64,000 nucleotides of DNA from Lachnospiraceae bacterium. GTDB taxonomy: Bacteria; Bacillota; Clostridia; Lachnospirales; Lachnospiraceae. The stretch covers positions 62,001-126,000 of the forward strand of contig JALCKY010000004.1 in the NCBI GenBank assembly GCA_022647575.1, given 5' to 3'. The notes beneath the pieces were generated by a model, which was given only the letters and a program-made list of their open reading frames with translations, was not told the origin of the DNA and did no database searches. The position numbers were made by a program, and so were the translations under genes. Below are positions 25,445-34,413 of this stretch, one piece after another. How positions within the stretch are numbered: position 1 is the first letter of the stretch; every line of letters begins with the position of its first letter.

Positions 25445-25885
25445 TCAGTCCGTAAAGAGTTCCTTCAGGTCATCCTGGCAAATGGTGCTGATTCCGCCCT
25501 TCTGCAGAATCGCGACCGCCTTGTCATTGTCCGAGGCCTTGAGGATGATGTAAGCCTTGTCCTTCCTCTTTGAAAGGAAGGCATAGGAATACTCAAGGTT
25601 GACTCCCGCCTCTCCCAGAAGATCCAGGATTTTGACCAGAGAGCCCGGCTTGTCTTCCAGCTCGATGGTCAGGACTTTTGTGATCTGGCAGACATAGCCG
25701 GCATCCTTGAGAACCGTCATGGTATTCAGGACGTCGTCCACGATGATGCGGAGAATGCCGAAGTCCTGGGCATCCGCCATGCACATCGCACGCATGTCGA
25801 TATCATTTGCCTGCAGCACCCGGCAGAAATCAGCCAGCGTGCCCGGTTTATTTTCAAGAAAAACAGAAATCTGTTTCGTCGTCAT
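25445..25885 (-). CDS. Tandem ACT-domain protein
   Basis: 146 residues, two ACT domains. The first begins QISVFLENKPGTLADFCRVL (residues 5-24). The second begins LTIELEDKPGSLVKILDLL (about 71-89). Both show the ligand-binding KPG(T/S)L turn. AAGGAGG lies seven bases before the ATG. It follows paaK by 12 bases. Such ACT proteins often sit beside phenylacetate-CoA ligase in anaerobes and may sense aromatic amino acids or related acids, acting as an allosteric partner. No catalytic domain is present. Confidence 0.85.
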   Translation of the reverse strand: MTTKQISVFLENKPGTLADFCRVLQANDIDMRAMCMADAQDFGILRIIVDDVLNTMTVLKDAGYVCQITKVLTIELEDKPGSLVKILDLLGEAGVNLEYSYAFLSKRKDKAYIILKASDNDKAVAILQKGGISTICQDDLKELFTD

Positions 25886-25897
25886 GATGGATCCTCC

Positions 25898-27205
25898 TTA
25901 TTTCTTATAAAGATTGCGGCGGTCAATAACACGGACGGCCTTGCCTTCGGAACGTTCGATGCTCTTGGGTGCGACCAGCTTCACTTCTGCATAAATGCCG
26001 AGCATGGCCTTGAGATCGCCCACCAGAGCCTTTTCTTTCTTTGAGATTTCGGAAAGTTCGTCGGAGAACATTTCCGGAGTCATCTCCACGCGCACTTCGA
26101 TGCGGTCGGAATTGTTCTGACGGTCGACGACGATCTGATAATTCGCCGCGTAGCCGTTGTTGAGCAGGACCGTTTCGATCTGACTCGGGAAGACGTTGAC
26201 GCCCTTGACGATCAGCATGTCGTCCGAACGGCCGAGCGGCTTCGACATTTTCACGAAGGTCCGTCCGCAGGAGCATTTCTCGTGGTTCAGGATGCAGATG
26301 TCCTTCGTACGGTAGCGGATCAGCGGGAAGGCTTCTTTGTCGATGGCCGTAAAGACCAGCTCCCCTTTTTCTCCGTCCGGAACCGCCTTGCCGGTCTGGG
26401 GGTTGATGCATTCCGCTATGAAATGATCCTCGTTGATGTGCATTCCGGACTGCTCTTCGCATTCAAAGGAAACGCCCGGCCCGGAAATTTCCGTCAGACC
26501 GTAAATATCATATGCCTTCAGGCCGAGAGCGTTCTGGATATCCTGTCTCATTTCCTCCGTCCAGGCTTCGGCTCCGAAGATGCCCGCCTTGAGTTTAATC
26601 TGGTCGCGGAAGCCCTGTTCCTTGATTGACTCCCCCAGATACGCCGCATAGGAAGGCGTACAGCAAAGGATCGTGGAACCCAGATCGCACATGAACTGAA
26701 TCTGACGGTCCGTATTTCCCGAAGACATCGGCAGCGTCAGGGAGCCGACCTTATGGGAACCGCCGTGAAGTCCGGCGCCGCCGGTAAAGAGTCCGTAGCC
26801 GTAGCAGACCTGCACGACGTCATCCGGCGTGCATCCGGCTGCAACAAGCGCCCGGGCGCAGCAGTCCTCCCAGAGATCGATGTCATGCGGGGTATAGAAA
26901 GCGACGACGCGGCGGCCGGTCGTGCCCGAAGTGCTCTGGATCCGGACGCAGTCGCGCAGCGGAACAGCCAGCAGACCGAACGGATAGGCATCCCTCAGGT
27001 CATCCTTCGTCAGGAGCGGAAGCTTGTCCAGGTCATCAATGGAACGGATGTCTCCCGGCTCCACGCCTGCCTTCTGCATCAGGTTCCTGTAATAAGGAAC
27101 ATTCTCATAGACCCTCTTCACGGTCTTCACGAGCCCTTCATTCTGCCAGGCCGTGATCTGGTCCCGTGAGGCGGTTTCCCGGTCCTCCTGATAGTATCTT
27201 CCCAT
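25898..27205 (-). CDS. paaK: Phenylacetate-CoA ligase (aryl-CoA ligase family)
   Basis: 435 residues from ATG 27205, chosen over a longer frame to 27244 because AAGGAGG lies five bases upstream. Adenylate-forming enzyme. Motifs seen: SIDDLDKLPLLTKDDLRDAYPFG near residue 50, the P-loop STSGTTGRRVV near 90, DIYGLTEISGPGVS near 220, and the GRSDDMLIVKGVNVFPSQIE hinge near 315. It activates phenylacetate or a related aryl acid with ATP and CoA. It is followed by an ACT-domain gene, an arrangement common in amino-acid-fermenting Clostridia. Physiological direction and substrate are inferred from family only. Confidence 0.9.
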   Translation of the reverse strand: MGRYYQEDRETASRDQITAWQNEGLVKTVKRVYENVPYYRNLMQKAGVEPGDIRSIDDLDKLPLLTKDDLRDAYPFGLLAVPLRDCVRIQSTSGTTGRRVVAFYTPHDIDLWEDCCARALVAAGCTPDDVVQVCYGYGLFTGGAGLHGGSHKVGSLTLPMSSGNTDRQIQFMCDLGSTILCCTPSYAAYLGESIKEQGFRDQIKLKAGIFGAEAWTEEMRQDIQNALGLKAYDIYGLTEISGPGVSFECEEQSGMHINEDHFIAECINPQTGKAVPDGEKGELVFTAIDKEAFPLIRYRTKDICILNHEKCSCGRTFVKMSKPLGRSDDMLIVKGVNVFPSQIETVLLNNGYAANYQIVVDRQNNSDRIEVRVEMTPEMFSDELSEISKKEKALVGDLKAMLGIYAEVKLVAPKSIERSEGKAVRVIDRRNLYKK

Positions 27206-27362
27206 GCTGCCCTCCTTCGCATTGCTTGTAAACAGATCTTTCAAACAGATTATGGTTTATTTTATCACATTAAAGTGAAAAAGCAACCGGATACGGCCCG
27301 GAAAGCGGATATTTACCTACAAATCGAATAATATTGAATATACAGAAAAAAGAGGCCGGTGC

Positions 27363-27368
27363 TATAAT
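27363..27368 (+). promoter_or_regulatory. -10 element of the Ldh2-type dehydrogenase promoter
   Basis: TATAAT 49 bases before the ATG at 27417. The matching -35 is poor (ATACAG at 17 bases), so the promoter may need an activator. The intergenic region 27206-27416 is shared with the divergent paaK gene; nothing else is recognisable in it. Confidence 0.4.
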
Positions 27369-27416
27369 AATGTTGCTTTATTGAGCAAATCTATCACGAA
27401 AGGCAAGGTAAATCTC

Positions 27417-28547
27417 ATGGGATATGTTAAATGGTCATATGACCTGCTTCATGATTTCTGCATGGATGTTTTCCAGAAATTCGGTTTCACGGAAAAGGAG
27501 GCAGATATCATCCAGGACGTCCTGCTCTCCGCTGACCTCGACGGCATCGAAAGCCACGGCATGCAGCGCATGGTCCGCTATCACAAATGCATTCAGAACG
27601 GAATGATTCATATCGATGCAAAGCCGGAAGTGATTTTTGAAACGCCTGTTACCGCCGTCATCGACGGACATGCCGGCATGGGCCAGCTGATCGGCCACAC
27701 GGCTATGGAAATGGCTATCGAAAAAGCAAAGAACAACGGCGTCGGCATCGTTTCCGTACGCAATTCCAATCATTACGGCATCGCCGGATATTATGCAAGA
27801 ATGGCCGTCAAGGAAGGCCTGATGGGCTTCTCCTGCACGAACTCCGAAGCAATCGTCGTCCCGACCTACGGCAAGAAAGCCATGATCGGCACGAACCCGC
27901 TTGCATTTGCCATGCCTGCAGAACCTTACAACTTCAGTTTCGACGCCGCGACATCCGTCGTGACCAGAGGCAAGCTGGAAATGTACAACAAGGCCCAGAA
28001 GCCGCTTCCGATCGGCTGGGCTCTCGATGAGAACGGAACCGACAGTTCCGACGCACCCAGGGTGCTTTCGAACATCGTGCACAAGGCCGGCGGCGGCATC
28101 CTTCCTCTGGGCGGATCCACCGAACAGCTCGGCAGCCACAAGGGATACGGATACGGCATCGTCTGCGAGATCATGGCGGCAATCCTTTCCCAGGGCGAGA
28201 CTTCAAACTACTGCATGACCGGCGGACAGGGACGCATCTGCCACGGCTTCATGGCCATCAATCCGGCTTATTTCGGAGATCCGAAGGCAATTGAGGCCGG
28301 ACTCTCCAAATATCTGCAGGAACTCCGCGATTCACCAAAGGCCGACGGACAGGAGCGTATCTATACGCAGGGCGAGAAGGAATACGCAGCAATCGCCGAC
28401 CGCATGGAAAACGGCATCCCGGTCAACGACAACACGATGGTCGAAGTCAAGGATCTCTGCGACTATCTGTCGATTGATTTCAAGTCCTATTTCAAGGATT
28501 ATCAGCTTCCGGAAGAAAGCAACAAGGTCTTCCATGAGAATTATTGA
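27417..28547 (+). CDS. Ldh2-family NAD(P)-dependent malate/L-lactate dehydrogenase
   Basis: 376 residues from ATG 27417 (AAGG eight bases upstream; a TTG further up at 27381 is less likely). Family marks: SADLDGIESHGMQRM near residue 38 (catalytic His), VRNSNHYGIAGYYA near 115, and TNPLAFAMPA near 162. GSHKGYGYGIVCEIMAA near 239 and the GQGRICHGFMAINP segment near 268 follow. It reduces or oxidises 2-hydroxy acids with a nicotinamide cofactor, most likely malate given that a malic enzyme gene follows. The pair would connect oxaloacetate, malate and pyruvate. Confidence 0.88.
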   Translation: MGYVKWSYDLLHDFCMDVFQKFGFTEKEADIIQDVLLSADLDGIESHGMQRMVRYHKCIQNGMIHIDAKPEVIFETPVTAVIDGHAGMGQLIGHTAMEMAIEKAKNNGVGIVSVRNSNHYGIAGYYARMAVKEGLMGFSCTNSEAIVVPTYGKKAMIGTNPLAFAMPAEPYNFSFDAATSVVTRGKLEMYNKAQKPLPIGWALDENGTDSSDAPRVLSNIVHKAGGGILPLGGSTEQLGSHKGYGYGIVCEIMAAILSQGETSNYCMTGGQGRICHGFMAINPAYFGDPKAIEAGLSKYLQELRDSPKADGQERIYTQGEKEYAAIADRMENGIPVNDNTMVEVKDLCDYLSIDFKSYFKDYQLPEESNKVFHENY

Positions 28548-28617
28548 TTCTTGCGAAAAATGTCCCGGCAATGTACACTGATATTCAGTAAATATTTTAA
28601 GAAAGGAAGTTACATAA

Positions 28618-29790
28618 ATGAATTACGCAGAAGAATCCTTAAAGCTTCACGCTCAGTGGAAAGGCAAGATTGAGGTTATCGCTACGGTTCCGGTCAAGAC
28701 AAAAGACGATCTGTCCCTGGCTTATACACCGGGCGTTGCTCAGCCGTGCCTGGAAATTCAGAAAGACATCAACAAGAGCTATGAACTGACACGCCGCTGG
28801 AATATGTGCGCAGTCATCACGGACGGCACCGCAGTCCTCGGACTGGGCGATATCGGCCCGGAAGCCGGCATGCCGGTCATGGAAGGCAAATGCGTGCTTT
28901 TCAAATCTTTCGGCAACGTCGATGCTTTCCCGCTCTGCATCAAATCCAAGGATGTCGATGACATCGTCAATACCGTCTACCTGATCTCCGGCTCCTTCGG
29001 CGGCGTCAACCTGGAAGACATCGCGGCTCCGCGCTGCTTCGAGATTGAAAGAAAGCTGAAAGAGAAATGCGATATCCCCATTTTCCACGATGATCAGCAC
29101 GGCACCGCCATCATCACCCTGGCCGGCCTGACAAATGCACTGAAGGTCGTCGGCAAGAAGAAGGAAGATGTCAAGGTCGTCACTTCCGGCGCAGGCGCAG
29201 CTGCCATTTCCATCACGAAGCTGCTGCTTTCCGCAGGATTCAAGAACATCGTCATGACAGACCGTCACGGCGCCATCTACAAAGGCCGCGACAACCTGAA
29301 CTGGATCAAGGAAGAAATGGCAAATGAGACCAACCTCGACGGCGAGAAGGGTTCTCTGGCTGACGTGCTGAAGGGCGCAGATGTCTTCATCGGCGTTTCC
29401 GCACCGGGCCTGGTCACGACGGAAATGGTCAAGACCATGAACAAGGATGCCATCATCTTCGCCTGCGCAAACCCGACTCCGGAAATCTTCCCGGACGATG
29501 CAAAAGCCGGCGGAGCAGCGGTCATTTCCACAGGCCGTTCAGACTTCCCGAACCAGATCAACAACGTGCTCGCATTCCCGGGCGTCTTCCGCGGAACGTT
29601 CGATGTCCGTGCAAGCGAAATCAATGAAGCCATGAAGATGGCTGCAGCGAAGGCTCTTGCCGGCCTGATTCCGGAGAATGAGCTCAGCGCTGAGAACATC
29701 ATCCCGAAGGCTTTCGATCCGAAGGTCGGCCCGACAGTCGCTGCTGCGGTTGCACAGGCTGCAAGGGATTCCGGCGTCGCAAGAATCTGA
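28618..29790 (+). CDS. NAD(P)-dependent malic enzyme
   Basis: 390 residues, the short bacterial form without a phosphotransacetylase domain. Decarboxylates malate to pyruvate and CO2. Seen: LAYTPGVAQPCLEI near residue 36, TDGTAVLGLGDIGPEAGMPVM near 61 and FKSFGNVDAFPLCI. The metal-binding FHDDQHGTAI is near 160, and the Rossmann GAGAAAISITKLLL near 192. It is preceded by AAAGGAAG and is probably co-transcribed with the Ldh2-type gene 70 bases upstream. It ends before a strong terminator. Confidence 0.93.
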   Translation: MNYAEESLKLHAQWKGKIEVIATVPVKTKDDLSLAYTPGVAQPCLEIQKDINKSYELTRRWNMCAVITDGTAVLGLGDIGPEAGMPVMEGKCVLFKSFGNVDAFPLCIKSKDVDDIVNTVYLISGSFGGVNLEDIAAPRCFEIERKLKEKCDIPIFHDDQHGTAIITLAGLTNALKVVGKKKEDVKVVTSGAGAAAISITKLLLSAGFKNIVMTDRHGAIYKGRDNLNWIKEEMANETNLDGEKGSLADVLKGADVFIGVSAPGLVTTEMVKTMNKDAIIFACANPTPEIFPDDAKAGGAAVISTGRSDFPNQINNVLAFPGVFRGTFDVRASEINEAMKMAAAKALAGLIPENELSAENIIPKAFDPKVGPTVAAAVAQAARDSGVARI

Positions 29791-29818
29791 GATTTCCCCT
29801 GAACTTCCCGTATATAAA

Positions 29819-29860
29819 GAATCCCCTCTCCTGCGGAACTGCAGGAAGAGGGGATTTTTT
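29819..29860 (+). terminator. Strong terminator after malic enzyme
   Basis: AATCCCCTCT and AGAGGGGATT arms plus an inner CCTGC/GCAGG stem, followed by six Ts on the plus strand. The minus side ends TTCTTTATAT, so it may also serve the convergent MOSC gene. Confidence 0.9.
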
Positions 29861-29923
29861 ATGCCGTCTTTTGTATGACATGCCGCAAGGCGGTTCCGTC
29901 CGGTGACGGCATGCGCAGGCGGC

Positions 29924-30373
29924 TCAGTCCGGTGCTTTCTCCGGAGCGAGAATATTCAGTTCGTCTCCTTCGTGGATCGTCCCGCCACGGATGACGCGCG
30001 TAAAGACTCCTTCGCGCGGCATGATGCAGTCTCCCATGATCTTATAGATCTCGCAGCCGCTGTGGCATTCCTTCCCGATCTGGGTCATTTCCAGAATCAC
30101 GTCTCCGCAGGAAAATCTTGTCCCGATCGGAAGCGTCTTGAAATCATAGCCCGACACCAGAAGATTTTCTCCGAAAGAACCCGGATGGATCGGCGCCCCC
30201 TTCTGCTGGAAGGCAAAGAAAGGCCCGAAGGACAGAATGCTGACCTGACGGTGCCATTTGCCCGCGTGGGCATCTCCTTCGATTCCCCAGTCCGTGATCA
30301 GCTTCGCGCTTTTCACCGGCTGCTTCTGCGTTCCTTTTTCCTTGCTGACATTGATGGCGATAACCTTACCCAT
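29924..30373 (-). CDS. MOSC-domain protein
   Basis: 149 residues forming one MOSC domain, related to the C-terminal part of molybdenum cofactor sulfurases. Seen: ITDWGIEGDAHAGKWHRQVSIL near residue 27, PGSFGENLLVSG near 64, LPIGTRFSCGD, then the conserved cysteine in GKECHSGCEIYK near 101. It likely handles sulfur or metal-sulfur transfer on molybdenum cofactor. It is the last gene of a moaC-moaA-moaB/mog cluster, in keeping with that role. Two hairpins separate it from the mog-like gene, so it may be partly uncoupled in expression. Confidence 0.85.
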   Translation of the reverse strand: MGKVIAINVSKEKGTQKQPVKSAKLITDWGIEGDAHAGKWHRQVSILSFGPFFAFQQKGAPIHPGSFGENLLVSGYDFKTLPIGTRFSCGDVILEMTQIGKECHSGCEIYKIMGDCIMPREGVFTRVIRGGTIHEGDELNILAPEKAPD

Positions 30374-30391
30374 ATTTTCCTCCTCGAAAAA

Positions 30392-30449
30392 GAACCACTA
30401 CCCCCGTCCCGGTGGTTCCGGAACCACCACCCCCGTCCCGGTGGTTCGG
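30392..30449 (-). terminator. Twin hairpin, 29-bp repeat, between moaB/mog and MOSC genes
   Basis: Two copies of a 29-base unit, each with arms AACCAC(C) and (G)GTGGTT around a GGGACGGGGG loop. On the minus strand the second hairpin is followed by TTTTT, which makes it a likely attenuator or terminator. It sits about 20 bases before the MOSC start codon. Confidence 0.6.
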
Positions 30450-30457
30450 CGGTCTTT

Positions 30458-30952
30458 TTATTTTCTGGCGCACTCATGCGCGGAGCCGGTCAGGATTTCC
30501 AGCCCGTGCTGCAGAGCCGGAAGCAGGAATTCCAGACATTCCCCGACTGCCTTTGGACTGCCCGGAAGATTGACGATCAGCGTCCCTTTCCGGATGCCCG
30601 CAGCAGCCCTGGAAAGCATCGCGCGCGGCGTATATTTCATGCTGTCGGCACGGATGGCTTCCGGAATGCCCGGCGTTTCTTTTTCTATGATGTCTTTCGT
30701 CGCCTCGGGCGTTACATCCGACGGGGCGAACCCGGTACCGCCGGTCGTGAGGATCAGCTCCGCTTCCTGCTCATCGCAGATTTTCCGCATGGCTTCCGAA
30801 AGCTTCTCCCTGTCGTCCGGGAGCATCTGATACCCGGCATATTCATATCCGGCTTCTTCGCAGAGCTTCCGGACCAGCGGTCCGCTTTCATCCGTCCGCT
30901 CGCCTCTCGACCCGGAATCACTTGCCGTAATCACATAAAACCGTATTGCCAT
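30458..30952 (-). CDS. moaB: MoaB/Mog-type molybdopterin adenylyltransferase
   Basis: 164 residues, one MoCF-binding domain. Seen: ITASDSGSRGERTDESGPLV near residue 7, LILTTGGTGFAPSDVTPEATKDII near 61 (the TTGGTG signature), and VNLPGSPKAVGECLEFLLPAL near 127. It adenylates molybdopterin before metal insertion. It follows moaA by about 10 bases. MoaB and Mog cannot be told apart safely from the sequence. Confidence 0.88.
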   Translation of the reverse strand: MAIRFYVITASDSGSRGERTDESGPLVRKLCEEAGYEYAGYQMLPDDREKLSEAMRKICDEQEAELILTTGGTGFAPSDVTPEATKDIIEKETPGIPEAIRADSMKYTPRAMLSRAAAGIRKGTLIVNLPGSPKAVGECLEFLLPALQHGLEILTGSAHECARK

Positions 30953-30962
30953 AGCTGCCTCC

Positions 30963-32003
30963 TTAACCTCCGATTCCGCTCATGGTTCCGCGTTCTTCCT
31001 GTTCGATGGAACGCTCCAGGAAGCTGTGCTCCCTGGGCTTTGAAAAGACCGTCTTCCTCAGGACTTCTTCAATCTCCCGGTCATCCGCTCCGCCTCTCAG
31101 AAGACTGCGCAGGTCGGCGCCCTCGCTGTACTGCAGGCAGGTTTTCAGGAAGCCCTGGGAGGTCAGCCTGACCCGGTTGCAGGTGCCGCAGAATTTGTGG
31201 GAAATCGCGCCGATGAATCCGATTTTCCCCCGGAATCCCGGCAGTGCATAATATTCAGCCGGTCCGTTCCCAAGTGTTATGTCAACCTTTTCGAGGGGTC
31301 CGAATTTCTTCTCCAGAATTTCCGCCGCCGTCCGGCAGCTTACGAAATGTCCCTCCGCTGCCAGAGCGTCCGATTCATTTCCCGGAAGGAATGCATCGCC
31401 GCAGTCGTGAAAAAGCATTTTCTTCCCGAGCCCGATCGGCATCATTTCAATGAAGCGCACATGCACCGGCCGGTTCTCCGCAAAAGCTGCAATATCCGTC
31501 AGCTTCTGTTCCTTCATTCCCAGAAGGACGCAGTCGATCTTGCATACGATGCCGGGAAATGAAAGCGCTGCATCGAGTCCGTCCAGTACGTCCTGAAGCC
31601 TGCCGCCCCTGGTGATGTTCCGGTAAAGTTCCGGGTCCGCCGTATCCAGACTGACATTGACCGCATCCAGTCCGGCATCTGCCAGCTCCTTCATCTGTCC
31701 GGAAAGCAGGGAGCCGTTTGTCGTCAGCGTCACCTGACCGACTCCCGGGATCCGCTTCATTTCCCCGACAAGGGAAGGCAGGCCGCGGCGGACCAGCGGT
31801 TCGCCTCCCGTCAGCTTGAACTTGGTAAATCCCAGGCCTGCCGCGATACGCACGAGCCGCAGGATTTCATCAAAAGTCAGAATCGAAGCATGCGGCACCG
31901 AGGGCACTCCTTCGGGCGGCATGCAGTAGACGCACCGCTCATTGCAGCGATCCGTCACGGAAATGCGGAGATAATCAATTTTTCTTGCGAAGCTGTCTTC
32001 CAT
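30963..32003 (-). CDS. moaA: GTP 3',8-cyclase
   Basis: 346 residues from ATG 32003, chosen because GGAG lies about nine bases upstream and the product then begins MEDSFARKIDYLRISVTDRC. Radical SAM enzyme making the first intermediate of molybdenum cofactor from GTP. The radical SAM cluster motif CNERCVYC is near residue 20. The second cluster cysteines lie in CGTCNRVRLTSQGFLKTCL near 280. The C terminus ends GTMSGIGG, the essential Gly-Gly-type tail. The frame runs upstream to 32144 without a start signal and overlaps moaC; that part is not used here. Confidence 0.93.
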   Translation of the reverse strand: MEDSFARKIDYLRISVTDRCNERCVYCMPPEGVPSVPHASILTFDEILRLVRIAAGLGFTKFKLTGGEPLVRRGLPSLVGEMKRIPGVGQVTLTTNGSLLSGQMKELADAGLDAVNVSLDTADPELYRNITRGGRLQDVLDGLDAALSFPGIVCKIDCVLLGMKEQKLTDIAAFAENRPVHVRFIEMMPIGLGKKMLFHDCGDAFLPGNESDALAAEGHFVSCRTAAEILEKKFGPLEKVDITLGNGPAEYYALPGFRGKIGFIGAISHKFCGTCNRVRLTSQGFLKTCLQYSEGADLRSLLRGGADDREIEEVLRKTVFSKPREHSFLERSIEQEERGTMSGIGG

Positions 32004-32049
32004 TTCGTCCGTCTCCGGCTGTTTGCTTTCTGTTAGATGTGCAGATGTT

Positions 32050-32526
32050 TCAGAAGCAGAAGTCCCCGCTCTTGCCGCCGGTTTTCTTAAGCAGGTGGAT
32101 ATCGCTGATGACCATGCGTTTGTCGATTGCCTTGCACATGTCATAAATGGTCAGAAGTGCCGTGGAAACGCCGGTCAGGGCTTCCATTTCCACGCCCGTG
32201 CGCCCGTGGTTCCAGGCCGAGCAGACGGCATCGACCGTCAGGTCTTCTTTCCTGCAGTGAAAATCGATGCTGCATCCGTCGAGCGGAAGCGTATGGCAGA
32301 GGGGAATCAGCTCCTGCGTCTTTTTGACCGCCATGATTCCCGCGATGCGGGCAACGCCGAGGACGTCGCCTTTTTTCACCGTGCCCTGAAGGATTGCATC
32401 CATCACCTGACGGTTCACGCGGATCGATCCGGTCGCCTCCGCCCTGCGGGCGGTGATTTCCTTCTGCGAGACGTCGACCATGACGGCTTTTCCGTCGTTG
32501 TCGAAATGAGTGAGGCCGTTCTCCAT
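32050..32526 (-). CDS. moaC: Cyclic pyranopterin monophosphate synthase
   Basis: 158 residues from ATG 32526 (GGGAGG eight bases upstream), matching the usual length. Seen: [20 protein letters not shown] at the start, [37 protein letters not shown] near residues 48-85, and [27 protein letters not shown] near 110-136, ending [12 protein letters not shown]. It acts with MoaA in the first step of molybdenum cofactor synthesis. It opens the moaC-moaA-moaB-MOSC cluster and is divergent from aldA. No Moco riboswitch is visible upstream (32527-32700). Confidence 0.95.
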   Translation of the reverse strand: MENGLTHFDNDGKAVMVDVSQKEITARRAEATGSIRVNRQVMDAILQGTVKKGDVLGVARIAGIMAVKKTQELIPLCHTLPLDGCSIDFHCRKEDLTVDAVCSAWNHGRTGVEMEALTGVSTALLTIYDMCKAIDKRMVISDIHLLKKTGGKSGDFCF

Positions 32527-32709
32527 TTCATCTTCCTCCCGGCCGCCCGGCATCTGTTTCCAGCACGGCATCATACGAATTATAACATAAAACAAATCGC
32601 CTTTCCATGCATCGGGAAACTTCCGTTTTTCACGGCTGACAGTCCCGGATTCACCTCCCCAAGCCGCGAATTTTTACCATTTTCCGTATTATCTTAACGG
32701 TTCGAAACC

Positions 32710-32738
32710 TTGCACGCTTCCGGCGTTTGTATTACAAT
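32710..32738 (+). promoter_or_regulatory. aldA promoter
   Basis: TTGCAC (32710-32715), a 17-base spacer and TACAAT (32733-32738), 99 bases before the aldA start. An operator-like palindrome follows at once. Confidence 0.6.
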
Positions 32739-32744
32739 ATTAAC

Positions 32745-32763
32745 AGAAATTTTTAAAATTTCT
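32745..32763. promoter_or_regulatory. Operator-like palindrome at the aldA start site
   Basis: AGAAATTTT-T-AAAATTTCT, a perfect 9-base inverted repeat around one base. It covers the expected transcription start of aldA. Binding protein unknown. Confidence 0.45.
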
Positions 32764-32836
32764 TTCATTTTTTAACAGTTCTGCTGAATCAGTTTAGTAA
32801 TCAGTATCAACAATTTTCCATATAAGGAGGCAATGA

Positions 32837-34291
32837 ATGAAACAGTACAAGCTTTTCATTGACGGAAAATTCGTTAATGGCAAACGGGAAATGATTCAGG
32901 TCATCAATCCCTCCACAGAAGAGGTCATCTCCGAAGTCCCGAAGGCTACGGCCAAGGATGTCCAGGCTGCTGTCGATGCAGCTGCCAGGGCTGAAGTATC
33001 CTGGAAAAAGACACCTGCGATTGAACGTGCCGGCTATGTAAAGGAAATCGCTGCCCTTGTTCGCAAGAATGCAGATTTCCTCGCACAGATCATCATGGAA
33101 GAGCAGGGCAAGACATGGGGACTTGCTCATGTAGAAGCAAACTTCACCGCTGATTATATGGATTACATGGCTGAGTTCGCACGCCGTATCGAAGGCGAAG
33201 TCGTACAGTCGGATGCCCCGAATGAGAATATCTTCCTGAAGAAAGAGCCGATCGGCGTTGCTGCCGGCATCCTTCCGTGGAACTTCCCGTTCTTCCTGAT
33301 TGCAAGAAAAATGGCACCGGCCCTGGTTGCCGGCAACACCATCGTCATCAAACCGAGCTCCGATACGCCGAACAACGCATTTGAGTTTGCAAAACTCGTT
33401 GCCAAGAGCCATCTGCCTCACGGCGTCTTCAACCTGATCTCCGGCTCCGGCTCAACAGTCGGAAGCGGACTTGCGGGCAACCCGAAGGTCGGCATCGTTT
33501 CCATGACAGGCTCCGTCGAAGTCGGCGAGAAGATCATGGAAGCTGCAGCAAAGAATGTCACGAAGGTTTCTCTTGAGCTCGGCGGCAAGGCTCCGGCCAT
33601 CGTCATGGCGGATGCGGATCTTGATCTGGCAGCCAAGGCCATCTTCGACAGCCGTGTCGACAACTCCGGACAGGTCTGCAACAATGCTGAGCGTGTCTAT
33701 GTTCAGGAATCCGTTGCTGAAGAATTCACGAAGAGAATCGTCAAGCTGATGAAGGCTACGAAATACGGCCCGGTCTTCAAGAGCAAAGATTACGACATGG
33801 GACCGCTGATCAACAAGAAGCAGCTGGAAAATGTCGATGCAGCAGTCAAGAATGCCGTTAAGCAGGGCGCTAAGGTTCTCTGCGGCGGTTCACCGGATAC
33901 CAAGGTCGGCGGCGGCAAGGGCTATTTCTACAAACCGACTGTCCTTAGCGACTGCAAGCAGTCCATGGACATCATGCATTACGAGACATTCGGACCGGTC
34001 CTTCCGATCTGCACGTTCAAGACAATGGATGAAGCCATCAAGGATGCCAATGACTGCGAATACGGTCTGACCTCTTCCATCTTTACATCCAACACCGATT
34101 ATATGATGCGGGCATGCAACGAGCTGGAATTCGGCGAGACCTACGTCAACAGATGGCATTTCGAGGCAATGCAGGGCTTCCACGCCGGCGTCAAGAAATC
34201 CGGCATCGGCGGCGCAGACGGCAAGCACGGCTTCGAGGAATATCTGCAGACACATATCTGCTACATCGATTACAACCTGAAGAAACAGTAA
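32837..34291 (+). CDS. aldA: Lactaldehyde dehydrogenase-like aldehyde dehydrogenase
   Basis: 484 residues. NAD-dependent aldehyde dehydrogenase with PWNFPFFLIARKMAPAL near residue 150, KPSSDTPNNA near 176, catalytic Glu in LELGGKAP near 246 and catalytic Cys in NSGQVCNNAERV near 281. The C-terminal block FEAMQGFHAGVKKSGIGGADGKHGF closely resembles E. coli AldA, which oxidises L-lactaldehyde to L-lactate. The fucose genes follow on the opposite strand, and lactaldehyde is a fucose product, so the role fits. AGGAGG lies six bases before the ATG. It has its own promoter and a strong terminator. Confidence 0.85.
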   Translation: MKQYKLFIDGKFVNGKREMIQVINPSTEEVISEVPKATAKDVQAAVDAAARAEVSWKKTPAIERAGYVKEIAALVRKNADFLAQIIMEEQGKTWGLAHVEANFTADYMDYMAEFARRIEGEVVQSDAPNENIFLKKEPIGVAAGILPWNFPFFLIARKMAPALVAGNTIVIKPSSDTPNNAFEFAKLVAKSHLPHGVFNLISGSGSTVGSGLAGNPKVGIVSMTGSVEVGEKIMEAAAKNVTKVSLELGGKAPAIVMADADLDLAAKAIFDSRVDNSGQVCNNAERVYVQESVAEEFTKRIVKLMKATKYGPVFKSKDYDMGPLINKKQLENVDAAVKNAVKQGAKVLCGGSPDTKVGGGKGYFYKPTVLSDCKQSMDIMHYETFGPVLPICTFKTMDEAIKDANDCEYGLTSSIFTSNTDYMMRACNELEFGETYVNRWHFEAMQGFHAGVKKSGIGGADGKHGFEEYLQTHICYIDYNLKKQ

Positions 34292-34332
34292 TCCGTCAAA
34301 TGAAACAGACGGATGCTCAATCCGTAAAACAG

Positions 34333-34367
34333 GCGGGTGCGCGGCGATTGCCGCACACCCGCTTTTT
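34333..34367 (+). terminator. Terminator after aldA
   Basis: GCGGGTG and CACCCGC arms with an inner GCGGC/GCCGC stem, then five Ts. The convergent FGGY kinase gene ends 47 bases further on; a weaker hairpin (CTGACGG/CCGTCAG) lies just after its stop at about 34382-34401. Confidence 0.85.
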
Positions 34368-34413
34368 AATTCCCAGTCAGGACTGACGGTTCTTTCCGTC
34401 AGAATTGTTCCAG

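Noticed and set aside
31200-32600. Longer N termini for moaA (to 32144) and moaC (to 32595)
   Set aside because: RBS positions and family N termini place the starts at 32003 and 32526.
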